In this document: in pieces, positions 32,543 to 43,836 of the stretch | How positions within the stretch are numbered: the stretch's first letter is position 1 | Layout: every line of letters starts with the position of its first letter | DNA from: Bursaphelenchus xylophilus | Lineage: Eukaryota; Nematoda; Chromadorea; Rhabditida; Aphelenchoididae | Direction: 5' to 3' | Assembly (NCBI GenBank): GCA_904066235.2 | Contig: CAJFCV020000002.1 | Coordinates: forward strand, 5,332,001-5,396,000 | DNA: 64,000 bases | Notes under the pieces: model-generated | Database searches by the model: none | The model's input: only the letters and a program-made list of their open reading frames with translations | What the model was told of the DNA's origin: nothing | Position numbers and translations under genes: made by a program

Positions 32543-33481
32543 TTATTGGCCCAAAATGTCTTCCAGAAACGAAGAATCAATTGGATTTTTAACCTTCTCG
32601 TAATCGGAATCAAAAACTGAAAACCTGAACCGATCAAAGTCTGGAAGAGTAGTTGAGAGTTTGGTAAGAGTCAACTGGGAAATACTGAGTTGCATCTCGT
32701 CCGTTCGTACAATTGTCTTCCTCTGCTCAGGGGTCTCATACACACTCTTGAACAGGCTGATGGAATTGGACACCAGTATTGTGTCGCTGGGTCTCTTCTG
32801 GCTTTGCATCAACGATAAGAAACTTTCCCTCAAGTCCAACGATTGTCGACAAAGTCCAGGATACGACTCCATCATCATATTCAAAATGGAAAGTCCGAAT
32901 ATTCTGACCGGCAGTTTTTTGTGTGTCAACGATATCCGAATATGAGATTTCAGAATGGGGAATGGTGTAGACATTGCCTTTTCTGGAACCGAAAATAGAA
33001 GCTTGAACAAAGCACGAAGATTTCCTGATGCCGCTTTATTTGATGCGAAATTCTAAAGTACTCAAAATTAATTTAAAAGTAATTCACTTACATCATCGAT
33101 CAAAAGTCTACCAACTGAAGAAACGATATCGTACAAATGGTTCACGATCAACTCTGGGTTGTCGGCAAGAAGCTGTTTCATTCCTAAAACAAAAATTACA
33201 TCAAATTTGCAGTTTTACTTACCTAAAACCGCATCTTTTCTGAAGTTGAAGCCGGAATGTCCGATTTGTGTATTGAGATCCTTCAAGGTCAGTCCACGAT
33301 GCGATACAGGCTCGGTTGTAGAATCAGCAAACTGTTTCAGTATCACCACAGATTTTGTAGTAAACGAGGAATCAGTTGCATTCGTTTTCTTCAATGTTTT
33401 ACCAACTTTGATCTTCCGCTTGGCAAAAGTCTTTGACTTGATCACATTTCCAGCAACTTTCGGCTTCTTCTGATTTCCCAT
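32543..33481 (-). CDS. TEX10: TEX10/Ipi1-type pre-rRNA processing factor
   Basis: Armadillo-like repeat component of the Rix1/PELP1 complex needed for 60S ribosome maturation in yeast and mammals. Exons from the right 33223-33481, 33092-33183 and 32543-33052 give 286 residues. The N-terminus is typical: basic MGNQKKPKVAGNVIKSKTFA and KRKIKVGKTLKKTNATD, then SHRGLTLKDLNTQIGH and GFNFRKDAVLGMKQLL as in TEX10. Only the Ipi1-like N-terminal part is present; vertebrate TEX10 is far longer, yeast Ipi1 about this length. The stop codon sits inside an AATAAA sequence, and the convergent insulin gene ends just 51 bases away. Confidence 0.85.
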
Positions 33482-33725
33482 GGCTAACAAAATACAATAA
33501 CAACTAACAAGTAACAAGAATGGTAAAACGTAAAATAATTGTAAAATATTTTAGTTTATCGCTTTGCCAATGGTTTGTTTTCGCTGCAGAGACCAGCCGG
33601 GTGCTTGGTGTATTTTCTTCTTCGTCAAGATTTTTTTCTAACAGACGGGTTTGGGTGATTCATTTTGTTGTGTAACTTGTCTATTTTTCTTCTAGTCCAC
33701 TCAATAATTTAACGTTAAGTTCAAC

Positions 33726-34524
33726 ATGGAATGGCTGTTTGGAAAACGAAAAACTCCTCAGGAGCTTCTGAAACAGAATCAACGTGCTTTGAATAAGGCC
33801 ATGCGGGAGTTGGATCGAGAGAGAAATCGGCTGGAAATGCAGGAAAAGAAGATCATTGCCGATATAAAGAAGATGGCCAAAGTGGGACAAATGGTAAGTG
33901 TTTGTTGGCGTTTTAAGTTAATCGTTTAGGATTCTGTGAGAGTTATGGCAAAAGATTTGGTTCGAACAAGACAATACGTGAAGAAGTTTATGATGATGAG
34001 AGCCAACATTCAAGCCGTTTCTTTGAAGGTTCAAACATTAAAGAGTCAAGATGCAATGGCCCAGGTATGACTCATTTATCTCCTTATGGTGTATTTGTGA
34101 AATTCAATTAATTACAAAATATTTTAGGCGATGAAAGGTGTAACAAGAGCAATGGGAAGTATGAACAGACAATTGAATTTACCTCAAATTTCGAAGATCA
34201 TGCAAGATTTCGAAAGGCAATCAGAGATTATGGATATGAAGGAGGAGATGATGGATGATGCGATCGATGACGCGATTGGCGATGTAGGAGAAGAAGGAGA
34301 AACCGAGGCCGTAGTTCAACAGGTATGTCACATTACGCTCTTCTATTAGACTTTTTTAGGTACTCGATGAGCTTGGAATCCAAATGGGTGAAGAGTTGGC
34401 CAATCTTCCCTCCGCCGACGCTGCCCTCGGGGCAAAGACTGCCCAAAAACAGCCTCAGGCTGCAGCTATGAGCGACGTTGACGCCGACTTACAAGCCCGT
34501 CTAGAGAACCTGAGGAGAGAGTAA
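33726..34524 (+). CDS. vps-2: ESCRT-III subunit CHMP2A/Vps2
   Basis: Polymerising ESCRT-III protein for multivesicular body sorting and membrane scission. Exons 33726-33893, 33930-34064, 34128-34322 and 34360-34524 give 220 residues, the family's usual length. The basic helical N-terminus (MEWLFGKRKTPQELLKQNQR) and helix 2 (VRTRQYVKKFMMMRANIQAV) match CHMP2A, the linker is acidic (MMDDAIDDAIGDVGEEGE), and the C-terminus DADLQARLENLRRE is the MIM1 motif that binds VPS4. It is transcribed away from TEX10 across a 244-base spacer. Confidence 0.95.
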
Positions 34525-34567
34525 ATTATTGTAACTGTATATATCAATGTAAAACAAGTCATTAAAT

Positions 34568-34583
34568 AATAAAGCCGTTTATT
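34568..34583. terminator. Back-to-back poly(A) signals for vps-2 and ALKBH7
   Basis: AATAAA (34568-34573, plus strand) and TTTATT (34578-34583, AATAAA on the minus strand) are separated by four bases. They serve two genes whose stops are only 64 bases apart, so the two mRNAs probably overlap at their 3' ends. Confidence 0.65.
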
Positions 34584-34588
34584 GTGTC

Positions 34589-35318
34589 CTAAAGTGATTT
34601 GAATTCGAGAGGTTTGAGATCTTGAGCCTTGGGGAGATCGCGGCAGATGACTGATATCCGGCGATCCCTCTCAATCTTTTCGCCCATAAATTCGCTCTCT
34701 TCCTTTGAGAGAACTTCATGTGTAAAGTCAAATCGACCGATGTTACTGAAACAATAGATAAACATTTGAAGCAAAATAACATACCTCAATTTATAAAGAC
34801 TTCGTCTGGGTAACAAGAGATCCAGAACAAGTTCTTTGTTTTCCTTATGTCGAAGCCTCATTACACAGGATGACAATAAGGACACTCCACTGATAGTTGT
34901 TCCGCAATACCTAATTGAGTCGATATGAGGTTTAATGTGTCCTTCTTTGGCAAGATCCAGAATGTGAATATACGAGAGTTTGATGGCATCTGGAGGCAAA
35001 GAGGCTTCCTGAATCCTTTTTATGACTTTCCAATTCTGTTCATTCCATTTCTTTGATTCTCTCTCTCGGAACAAGTAGATTGCCTAGAAATAAACAACGA
35101 AGTCATGATTAACTTACATCATCCCAATGCTCTTTTTCGTATTTTAGTCTCTTCATATGGGGTTCTATTTCCATGAGAAGCTCATTTTCTTCTTCTTCTG
35201 ACACAAAGTTCTCTTTTACAGTGCAATTTTGCCTGAGGTCATCGAGTATTGGCTTTGGCCATTTTTCGATTTTGTGGAATAAAGTTAGCTGCCTGAACAA
35301 GCCCCTGGTCAAGAACAT
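34589..35318 (-). CDS. ALKBH7: AlkB-homologue dioxygenase ALKBH7
   Basis: Mitochondrial Fe(II)/2-oxoglutarate-dependent dioxygenase; in mammals it promotes necrotic death and acts on mitochondrial RNA or fatty-acid metabolism. Exons from the right 35118-35318, 34785-35083 and 34589-34745 give 218 residues (human 221). Iron ligands are visible as HIDSIRYCG (H-x-D) and DFTHEVL (distal His), with the 2-oxoglutarate arginine in RRISVICRDLP. The N-terminus MFLTRGLFRQLTLFHK resembles an import signal. It is convergent with vps-2. Confidence 0.93.
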
Positions 35319-35528
35319 CTACAATTTAAGAAACCATCAGACGATCTAGTTAATCTTCTTTGGGTAAAATCTCGGAACACGACCTGAGGATTTGGTTTTT
35401 ACTTACAGAATTTGATTATTATATTCAGAATTTTATTGCCAATAGTACGATATACAAGGGTTACGTGAAATGTATAAACAACGTGAAACAATTTAATGCC
35501 CGTCATAAAAAGATTTCAAAATGATTAA

Positions 35529-38360
35529 TTACGACTTAACAAAGAGAGCATGCATGTCTCGCAGACTTTGTTCGAGATCTTCACGGAAACCAGCGGAACT
35601 CTGGAAATGGAAAATAAAGTAAAAATAATATCAATAAAAATATGAAAGCCAAATTATCGTGGCTCAACCTACCGTGTTCTCAGCCGACCGTTTTGATGAG
35701 ATGTGGAAGGAAATTTGATTTTCTCCAACGATGATGTAACTCACTCCATAGCCCTTATCGGCGACTGGACCGAAGCCACCACCCGCCGAGATCAACTTCT
35801 GTCGACTTTCCTGACTCAGATTCTCGCGGGTCGCTTCTTCTTCACACTGAGACATTGGAGTTTGAGAGGTCGATAACAAGTAGGTAGGAGGCATGATTTT
35901 GTTCATAAATGGAGACTCCTCTTCCAGGTATCTCAAAACGACATAGAGAGCGAAAAGGTGACGGTCGATTCCTTGACCACACATGGCATCGCGGTAAAGC
36001 TGTTGATGTCTTTCGGCTGAAGCCCGGAGGAGCTCAAGTCGATCGGCGGCCTGCAGAAATATAAATTTATAATTCTTTTGAATTTATAAGAAAGAATCCG
36101 AACTAAAAGAAAGGAAACCTACACTTTTCTCAGGGTCCAACATGGATCGAACAAAGTCACAGGATTCGATACTGCACGATCTGACGGTCTCAGTTCTTCC
36201 TTCACGGAACAACCGAGTCATAGAAGCTTCATAAGTCAAGGCGAATCGCTGCTGGTTCTAAACGACAGAATAATTAAATACAACGTAACCCACCCTATAG
36301 TAAGTCAATTGGAGGGTAGCTTGGATGAAGGCATCTGGGGAGATCTTCAACTTTTTGATGAATCCCTTTCCGTAGTCAGTCCACACCAACAAGGCCATCT
36401 CGACATCATCAATCAACTTTTGAGCAATCTCCATGGATACGCCGATCTTATCCTGGAAATTTTAATATCAAATACAAGTCATATTATCTTACCTCAACTT
36501 CAGGCTCAATATTCCATTTCAGACGTTCAGGATGGCAGATAGTCTCAACAATTCCTGTACAATTTCCCTTTTCGTCGTATCCTCGGACACAGTAATCCTT
36601 CAGTAACACATATTCCATGAAATGAGCAGTAACGGCGGCGTCTCCCCACGAATGTTCAGCATTAATTCCAACTCTGCCATTCTTGTATACAATCAAATTG
36701 AAAGCTTTGTCAAACCATCGGTCATGTGCCTTTCCATGCAACAAACTCTCGGCCCAATGATCCAATTTGGAGCGGTCGTTGGGATCGTAAGAAACGCTCT
36801 CGTCATCAAGTATAACAACAAAAGCTGATCGCTCGATGGCATGAAGCGAAGTCTTGTTGACACCACTTCTGAAATGCTTCTGTCTGGTCAACGCCCAGTG
36901 AGTTCTTTCTCCGGCAGTCAACGCGGCGAGATGTTCTTCTCCAGGGGCTGGTTTCAATTCACTGTCGAGGATCTCTTGGAAGGCCAATTGGAGCTCTGGA
37001 GGCTCCAAAAGACGCTTTCCATTGTGAACTGGGAGTTTGAACCAGCATCCGCGACAGTACACAGCAATGTGACGGGCATCATCCCATCGTCGAAGCTTGT
37101 CCGTCTCTTCTCCGGGAATTCGGCATGAATTGAATAATCTCTCATATTGCATGGTGCAGAAAGGAACCTTGGTACGGGGAGAGATGGCAAACTGGAATGA
37201 AATACGTAATAACCCTAAACATACAAACACAAATACAAAGAAAATGGACTTACTGGAGAAACTTCTTGGCGCTCGATCATCCGACGAAATAACAGAGATC
37301 CCCATGTAACATTGGCAGCTCTGGCAGCTTGATTGTGAGTAGGGTCATCATTCAAGGTATCGAATCCATAGTAATTACTGTTCACCATAATAGGAGACCG
37401 CTGTCTCAGGTAAACAAATTCCTCCCACCAGTCAGTGACCTAAATTGAAAACAAAAATAACGATGGAATGAACAGTTACTAATACAGTACCCAGTTGAAT
37501 ACTTACATAGTTGGTTGAAAGGTAAGATTTGATGACCAAATATCTCTGAAGTCTTCTGCCAATGCCCTTCTTGAACTTATCGGTCAGGTCTACCAGTTCG
37601 TCGTATTCCTCATCATTCAAAAGAGGTCGCATTGAGCGTAAGTGCCTTTTCAGAGTATCATCGAGTGAAGGTAAGGGCAAATGAGGAAGGGCTCCTTGGA
37701 AAGAATGCAATGTTGGGCCGAATTTGGAAATCAGATGGAGAATAGACTAAATTAAGGATTAGAGAAGATTGTAATTAACTTACAAACCAAATCTTTGTGG
37801 CCTTGGAGACAGATCCAGAATGTGGACTCTCATACATCCACCCTTTGTAACACAACAGCCATTTGATTGACAATCGGAATAGTTGGACTAGAGTGAACCA
37901 CAAAAGGCCTCCACCGAGTCCAACAGCCAAACAGGTAGATAGCAGTCCATCACTAACAAATATATTACATATGGGTTAAGAATCTTACCCAAAAATATAG
38001 TAAAAAACATAATTCCTAAGTAAATGGGTTGTTCCAAATGTAATATCATGATCCCAGAAAAAAAGAAGACCAGTTAGAGCCAATATAAAGATAAGTGAGT
38101 GAAGATTCGCAGGGAAGACGCCAGCAGTGAAGTCGTTCTGAAAGATACATTACTAACGTTGTCCACGAAGCTTTTTGAGTTTACCCATAAGCAATGGTCA
38201 ATTTTAATATGAAACTCACCTTGAACCTAGCGAGTCTCTTCTTGTACCCGCGTGAGAACGCATGCCAGATGTCCCGAAGAAGTTCTTGGTCGTAGCTCAC
38301 CGAGATTCCATCGTGGGTCAGTGAGAAACTGAGCGCGGCCACTGATCGAGCTTCCGCCAT
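35529..38360 (-). CDS. CPT1: Carnitine O-palmitoyltransferase 1
   Basis: Outer mitochondrial membrane enzyme that makes long-chain acylcarnitines, the entry step of fatty-acid import. Exons from the right 38220-38360, 37989-38137, 37784-37952, 37507-37746, 37254-37439, 36493-37191, 36294-36452, 36123-36257, 35673-36050 and 35529-35600 give 775 residues, the usual CPT1 length. The N-terminus [18 protein letters not shown] matches the regulatory region, followed by two membrane helices ([14 protein letters not shown] and [19 protein letters not shown]). The catalytic histidine is in [11 protein letters not shown], and other hallmarks are [29 protein letters not shown] and [11 protein letters not shown]. 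Membrane helices mark it as CPT1 and not the matrix CPT2. Confidence 0.96.
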
Positions 38361-40100
38361 GACGGTAGAAGGACTCGAACGATTGGAAAGTAGCCACTAC
38401 AAAAAAGGGATCCTTTTCTTTTCCTTCAAATGGACAACAAACAGTGAGCGTGAGCCGAATGAACAGAAAAAACAATATTGGCGAGAAATTGAGTGGGCAG
38501 GTCCAAAAAATACGTCGGAATGACGGAGAAAATTATGGAAAATCACTGAATCTGGAAGAAGTTCGTGCAAAAATTTATTGTAACATCTAAAAGGAGATGA
38601 CAGTATAACAAACAAATACACGTCTTTTTTGAAGAATTATATTGTTTTAGACATAAATAGATGTCGGAATGACCCGTTTTTTGGAATATGTGTCCATGGG
38701 ACCACTAGGAAGATAAGAAGACAACTCGAATGAGATCTCGTAATCAGCTTAGAAAACATTCAGGTCATGCACCCGTTCCTGTTTACCCCCCTAAGGCGTC
38801 TCAAAAAGAAAGGCGCTTCCGACTCGTGGTGTTTACGTACATTCGGGGGTCAAAGTACAAATAGAGGGGGCTAGGAAAGAGAGAGAAGAAGAGATGACCA
38901 CGCTGCGGAGATAGCTGACCAGTACTTGGCATGCTCTTTCCGATCTGAGACTGCAATCACACCGCCTCTTCCCAATTCGACACGAGGTCCGAGCAGACGG
39001 GGATTCGGGAAATGAAGGAGATGAAGGGAGCAAGTGTTTGTTATATGAAAAACGGACAAAGTACGAAGTGCAAGGTCCGTCCGTCAGTCACGAGGCGCTG
39101 ATGCCGACTTACATCTAGCCTCGAAGGGGAAGGAAGAGAAGCCCGGAATCAGAAGGCGTTCCCCAGATGATCGGCGAAGAGATTGGCAAGGTGCAGATGT
39201 TGCGTTGAGCCATTAATCAACGATTTCTATTAATGGGCGATGGACTTTGTGATCCATAATGGAGTGGATGTTCTAATTGTGGCGGGGATGGTAAAAAGTT
39301 TAATTAAAGGGGCGTTTATCTTGTATGAAATAGACTCAGAGAGGTCGAAGATTAGAATCACGGGAAATAAGAGGCTTACTAAACACTGTATTCAAAAATT
39401 TCACACGTCACATCTTGTCTGTATTTTCTAACAATAAGGGGGAAAATTGAAGAGAGCAGAAACAATTTTTGAAACAAAAGGATCAAAAATGACATTAAAC
39501 ACGCATAAAATTGGTTTATTGCAAAATCAAATATGATTCAAGCCAAGCCCACGAATATTCACAAAATTTTTAACTTAATTCGAGACTATGAAGATCTAAA
39601 CAAGTTTATAAACAAGGAGTTCCACGAACTCTTTGATTTTTGTACTTTAAATCATTAAAAACCCTTAGGGGTCGGTCAACTTTCCTATCAGTAAAAACAG
39701 ACCCAGCTGATGTTCCAGAAGACCCGCGTCTGGGTTTCAAAATATTGCAGATGTATGGTTTGTGTTAACAATATTGTGATAATAAATGATGACAAGTGTA
39801 ATTAATGTCTTAAAAATAATAAAATTTTATTGTAGTCTTAACTTTACTTTTTGTTACAGACTGCTAATTTTTGAAGTTGTCAAGCAATCATTTCTCCTTT
39901 GAATGTCTGTACTCTTAACTTCTTCGACAAACTTTGAATTCACTCCATAAAGAGTAAAAACTGAATTAAGGATTTGTTTTTCCAAAAACAAATAAACTAA
40001 TTACATTTAAATCAAAGGAATGATGGATCGCCAATGGAATCTGAATGGAATGGAAGGTCGGGCGGGTAAAGACGATTGAAACTGATCGGAATTAAAAGTC
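38361..40100. other. Intergenic region between CPT1 and the Na+/H+ exchanger
   Basis: Upstream regions of two divergently transcribed genes. No protein-coding exon was recognised. Purine-rich stretches near 38860-39030 and AT-rich DNA from 39400 onward stand out only by composition. Confidence 0.5.
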
Positions 40101-41970
40101 ATGATCACCCTGGAATGGCACGATGTTCGCACCCCTCTATTCTTCTCTTTCTGGGTGGTGTTTATTGTCATCGTCAAGATCGGTGAGTAAATTTTTGATA
40201 GAGAAGGCGAGAGCGTGATCTAACGCCGATTTCAAACGTTATTTTCGGTTCTTTTTCGCGCATCAAAGTTTATGACGTAAACAAAATTAATAATGTTCAT
40301 GTAACGCAATCAAGTGCACATAATTTTAGTTTTCCACGCGTCTGAGAAACTGGCCATCGTCTTCCCGGATTCAGCTCTTCTAATTGTTTGTGGCTTTTCT
40401 GTTGGCACGATCCTTGATTGGTTTCTTCCTCATGACATCTACCTCGACCCTGATCTCTTCTTCTTGTATTTACTGCCCCCAATTGCTTTGGAAGCTGGGT
40501 ATTTTATGCCGAATGAAGCCTTTGTCCGCAATATTTTCACCATCCTGACTTACGCGGTAATTGGAACACTATGGAATATTGCATCCATCGGTAAGCCTGT
40601 TTGTCCCCTTTATTCACCTTATTTTAGGAGGCATCCTGTACTTGTTCTCCTCATTCTACACAATGCCCATTTCCTTTCTGGATTTGATGTTATTTTCGAC
40701 TCTGATCAGTGCCGTGGATCCAGTGGCCGTTCTGAGTGTGTTTACTGAGGTCAAAGTCAATGAACTGTTGTACATCTGCGTGTTTGGAGAGAGTATTTTG
40801 AACGATGCAGTGACCATTGTGTTGTACCATGCTTTGAGTGACATGGCTGTGATTGGATCCGAGAATCTTGTGGCCTCAGATTTGGTTCGAGTTTTTGGAT
40901 CATTTATCCTCGTTGCCTTGGGCGGTGTTCTTTTTGGGACTTTGGCGGCGATCGTGACGGGATTAACAACCAAAATGGCGGGCACTTTGAGTGTGGTCCA
41001 GCCCCTGATCTGCCTTTTGTTCCCTTATTTGGCCTATCTTTTGGCCGAGATGTTCCATTATTCCGGGATTTTGGCCATTGTTTTTTGCGGACTTTTAATG
41101 AAGCCGTACGTGGAAACGAACATGTCGGATGAATCGAGGATTACTGTAAAATATTTTCTGAAGACGATTGCCTCCCAATCCGAGGCCATGATCTTCATCT
41201 TTCTGGGATTGTCATCATTCTCGCGGAATCACAGTTGGGACATTGTGTTTGCGGTGGTTACAGTATTTAGCTGTTTATTTTGCAGATTTGTTGGTGAGCA
41301 ACTTCATTTCGGATGTACAATTGTATTTCTTTAGGTGTTTATGCTCTAAGTTACATCTGTAACAAACGTCGTCTCGAGAAGATTGGTTTCCTGGATCAGT
41401 TTATCATATCTTATGGCGGATTAAGAGGGGCCATTGCTTATGGATTGGCGATGACTCTGGACAAAGATGCGATCCCAGCCAAGGATATGCTCGTATCTAC
41501 AACTGTAGTTGTGATCTGCTTTACTGTCTTCATTCAAGGCACTACAATCAAACCACTGGTCAAATTTTTGAGGGTCAAAACTCAAGAGAGCAGTCAGAAT
41601 ATTATTACCAGCTTTATTTTTATCAATGTAAGTCGTGTAAAGGTTGCATAATATGACGAGGATGGTGTTTTTACTCCCTAAATATGACATTTTAAGGCGC
41701 AAGACGACTTGTTAGCCGGAATTGAAGCCATTGCCGGGATCAAAGGGAAACATTACGTAAGTTAAAACTATTTTTTAATTAATGTTGACGACTTAGTGGC
41801 GTCGTCGAGTTAGTGAGGTCGATCGAGATTATGTACAGCCTTTCCTGACCGTGAAAAGTTCCTCTCGCGGGGAGCAACTGGTCGAGAAATACGATGAATT
41901 GAGTGCCATGGTCGATAAAGAAAGGCAACAAAGCAATCGCAAAGCAAATCGCCAGTCAAGTCTAATATAA
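40101..41970 (+). CDS. Na+/H+ exchanger (NHE/SLC9 family) with a short cytoplasmic tail
   Basis: Electroneutral sodium/proton antiporter. Exons 40101-40182, 40330-40590, 40628-41293, 41335-41627, 41697-41756 and 41797-41970 give 511 residues. Family motifs are clear: DLFFLYLLPPIALEAGYFMP (amiloride-sensitive helix), SAVDPVAVLSVF, GESILNDAVTIVLYH (transport Asn-Asp) and YGGLRGAIAYGLAMTL. About ten to twelve membrane helices are predicted. The tail after the last helix is only about 100 residues and short of the long regulatory tail of NHE1-type proteins; it ends with a charged, serine-containing stretch. C. elegans has nine nhx genes; I cannot choose among them. There is no cleavable signal peptide. 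Confidence 0.93.
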
Positions 41971-42130
41971 CTTCGGCTAATAAGAGATGTGTGATATATT
42001 TATGTAACAGTATACATATATATAAAGGGCGGAATGCTGATCTGTTAAGTCTCCTCCAAGAGGTACAGTAAAACAAATCTATAATTTCAGAGTTACAGTA
42101 ACCGGATTGGAGAGAACTGAGTGAGTAATG

Positions 42131-43836
42131 TTAATAGAGTTGAATGACCTCGTTGCTACTATCTTCGAGAGTGCCCCGTGGGCTGAGATCTCCATTGGCA
42201 GGCTGGATAATATTCTCAGCGATCTGATCGACTGATTGTGTTGTAATTGGGAGCTCTTTAGTGGTCTCATCTTTGGGCAATTCTCGAATTGATTGAGGGG
42301 AATCCGAAAGTCGAGAATCCTGGAAAATTATTTATTGTAAGACAATAAAAACAACCGTGAAAATGCTCCTGAAATTTTTTTGGAGCATTCGTCTTACCAA
42401 TAATTTGTCCATACGAGCTTTGTGAGCTACGGTAACATAAACCGGCCGGTAAAGAATAATGTCCTCCACTTCTTCCGATGTCCCGTTGTCCCCATCATAC
42501 ACATGGCCTAATCTAAACTCTGTGGAGATGTACTTGCCCGTTTCGATGTAATCCACACAGAAATCTGCAAAGATGTTATTTTAGGTGACATTGATTTTGA
42601 TCTTTTTGATGAAGTTACTGTAATCCTACCGTATGTCACCGAATATACTTGGGTTTGATTTGCTCGGTAAGGGACTGTCGCCACAGTAATCGGGAAATCC
42701 ATTTCCAAGGATTCATTTTTGCGCTCATCTTCGATGCAAACCTAAAGTAATATTTTTTGTTTTCAAGCAAAATAATTTAAAAAAATTAATGATATTCTTC
42801 TTACCTTTAGCACATAATAGACCTGTATGAGTCGACAAACCCCGACCATAGTGGGCGGAACAATCGGCAGTTTAATGGGTTGAGCATCGGAGGAATCGAA
42901 CTTGACCCTCGAATTCTCGGCAATGGCTGGCGATCGGTGTTCTAGCACCATGCTCACCACACTCTTCACTTCACTGGTGCCTCGCTCTATCCTGTATTCT
43001 ACGTGCTAAATAGGATTTGAAATTATTTCATATGAAATATGATAAAAGGATATTACATAGCTACGACAACACTTACTTGATACAGCCGTGTGCAGAGTGT
43101 GATTGAAAAGTCTTGATGATTTTCGATATGCGCTCGGAGTTTGAGATTTTCCCCACAACAGTATGCCGTCCTCTCCAACGTTACCCTCAGGGCGATCATT
43201 CCTCTCCGACAGCATTGGAAACATCGAACTTTATGGTCCTGTCCAGTTAACGGAGTCAGGTATTTCTCGTCCATACAGTCAATATGAGGTCCCACAAAAG
43301 TGAAGTATTTGATGCCCTGAGGGGAACTTGCGTAGGGAATGTCGATGATGACTTTAACATAATATCTGATGGTACCGGCTTTGGTTTCCAGAGAACAGGG
43401 AAGCTGACTCTGGGGAAGTTGGAAAGTGAAATTGAATTGGTGGAGTCCGCGAGGAAGGATCTGGATGCCCTCAGGGTCATCGTGTTTATCTAAAGAGATG
43501 AGATAAAGAGAAAGGCCTACCTTTTCCCCAGATTACATACTTCTCATCTAATAGATATTGATCATCTTTGAGGGTCCGACTTTCCCCGGATTTGAGGACT
43601 TTCCACTGAGCTCGGGCTCGACCTCGTAGAAATACGCGTACTCCTAAAATCAGATCATGATTTGTTATAAAACTAATCAGGGAAAAATGAATACTTTTTT
43701 GAAATTACTTTATTAATGACTCACCTCTTATTTTGATGGGTTCCGAATTTTCAAGCACCACACACCCGACTACAGCCTCCCCCGCGTAGTAAACATCCTT
43801 CTCGAGTCGAATGTCAAACGATGTGATAAAGTCCAT
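42131..43836 (-). CDS. Arrestin-domain (alpha-arrestin) protein
   Basis: ARRDC-type adaptor, typically linking membrane cargo to ubiquitin ligases. Exons from the right 43725-43836, 43521-43643, 43077-43489, 42805-43005, 42630-42741, 42398-42564 and 42131-42319 give 438 residues. The N-arrestin domain begins at DIRLEKDVYYAGEAVVGCVV and contains LRGRARAQW and ILPRGLHQFNFTFQLP. The C-arrestin domain has YLTPLTGQ, RVTLERTAYCCGENLKL and LPIVPPTMVGVCRLIQVYYV. No clear PPxY motif is seen in the tail. The first ATG chosen (43836) begins right at the arrestin fold; an in-frame ATG at 43935 would add 33 residues. It is convergent with the exchanger gene. Confidence 0.9.
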
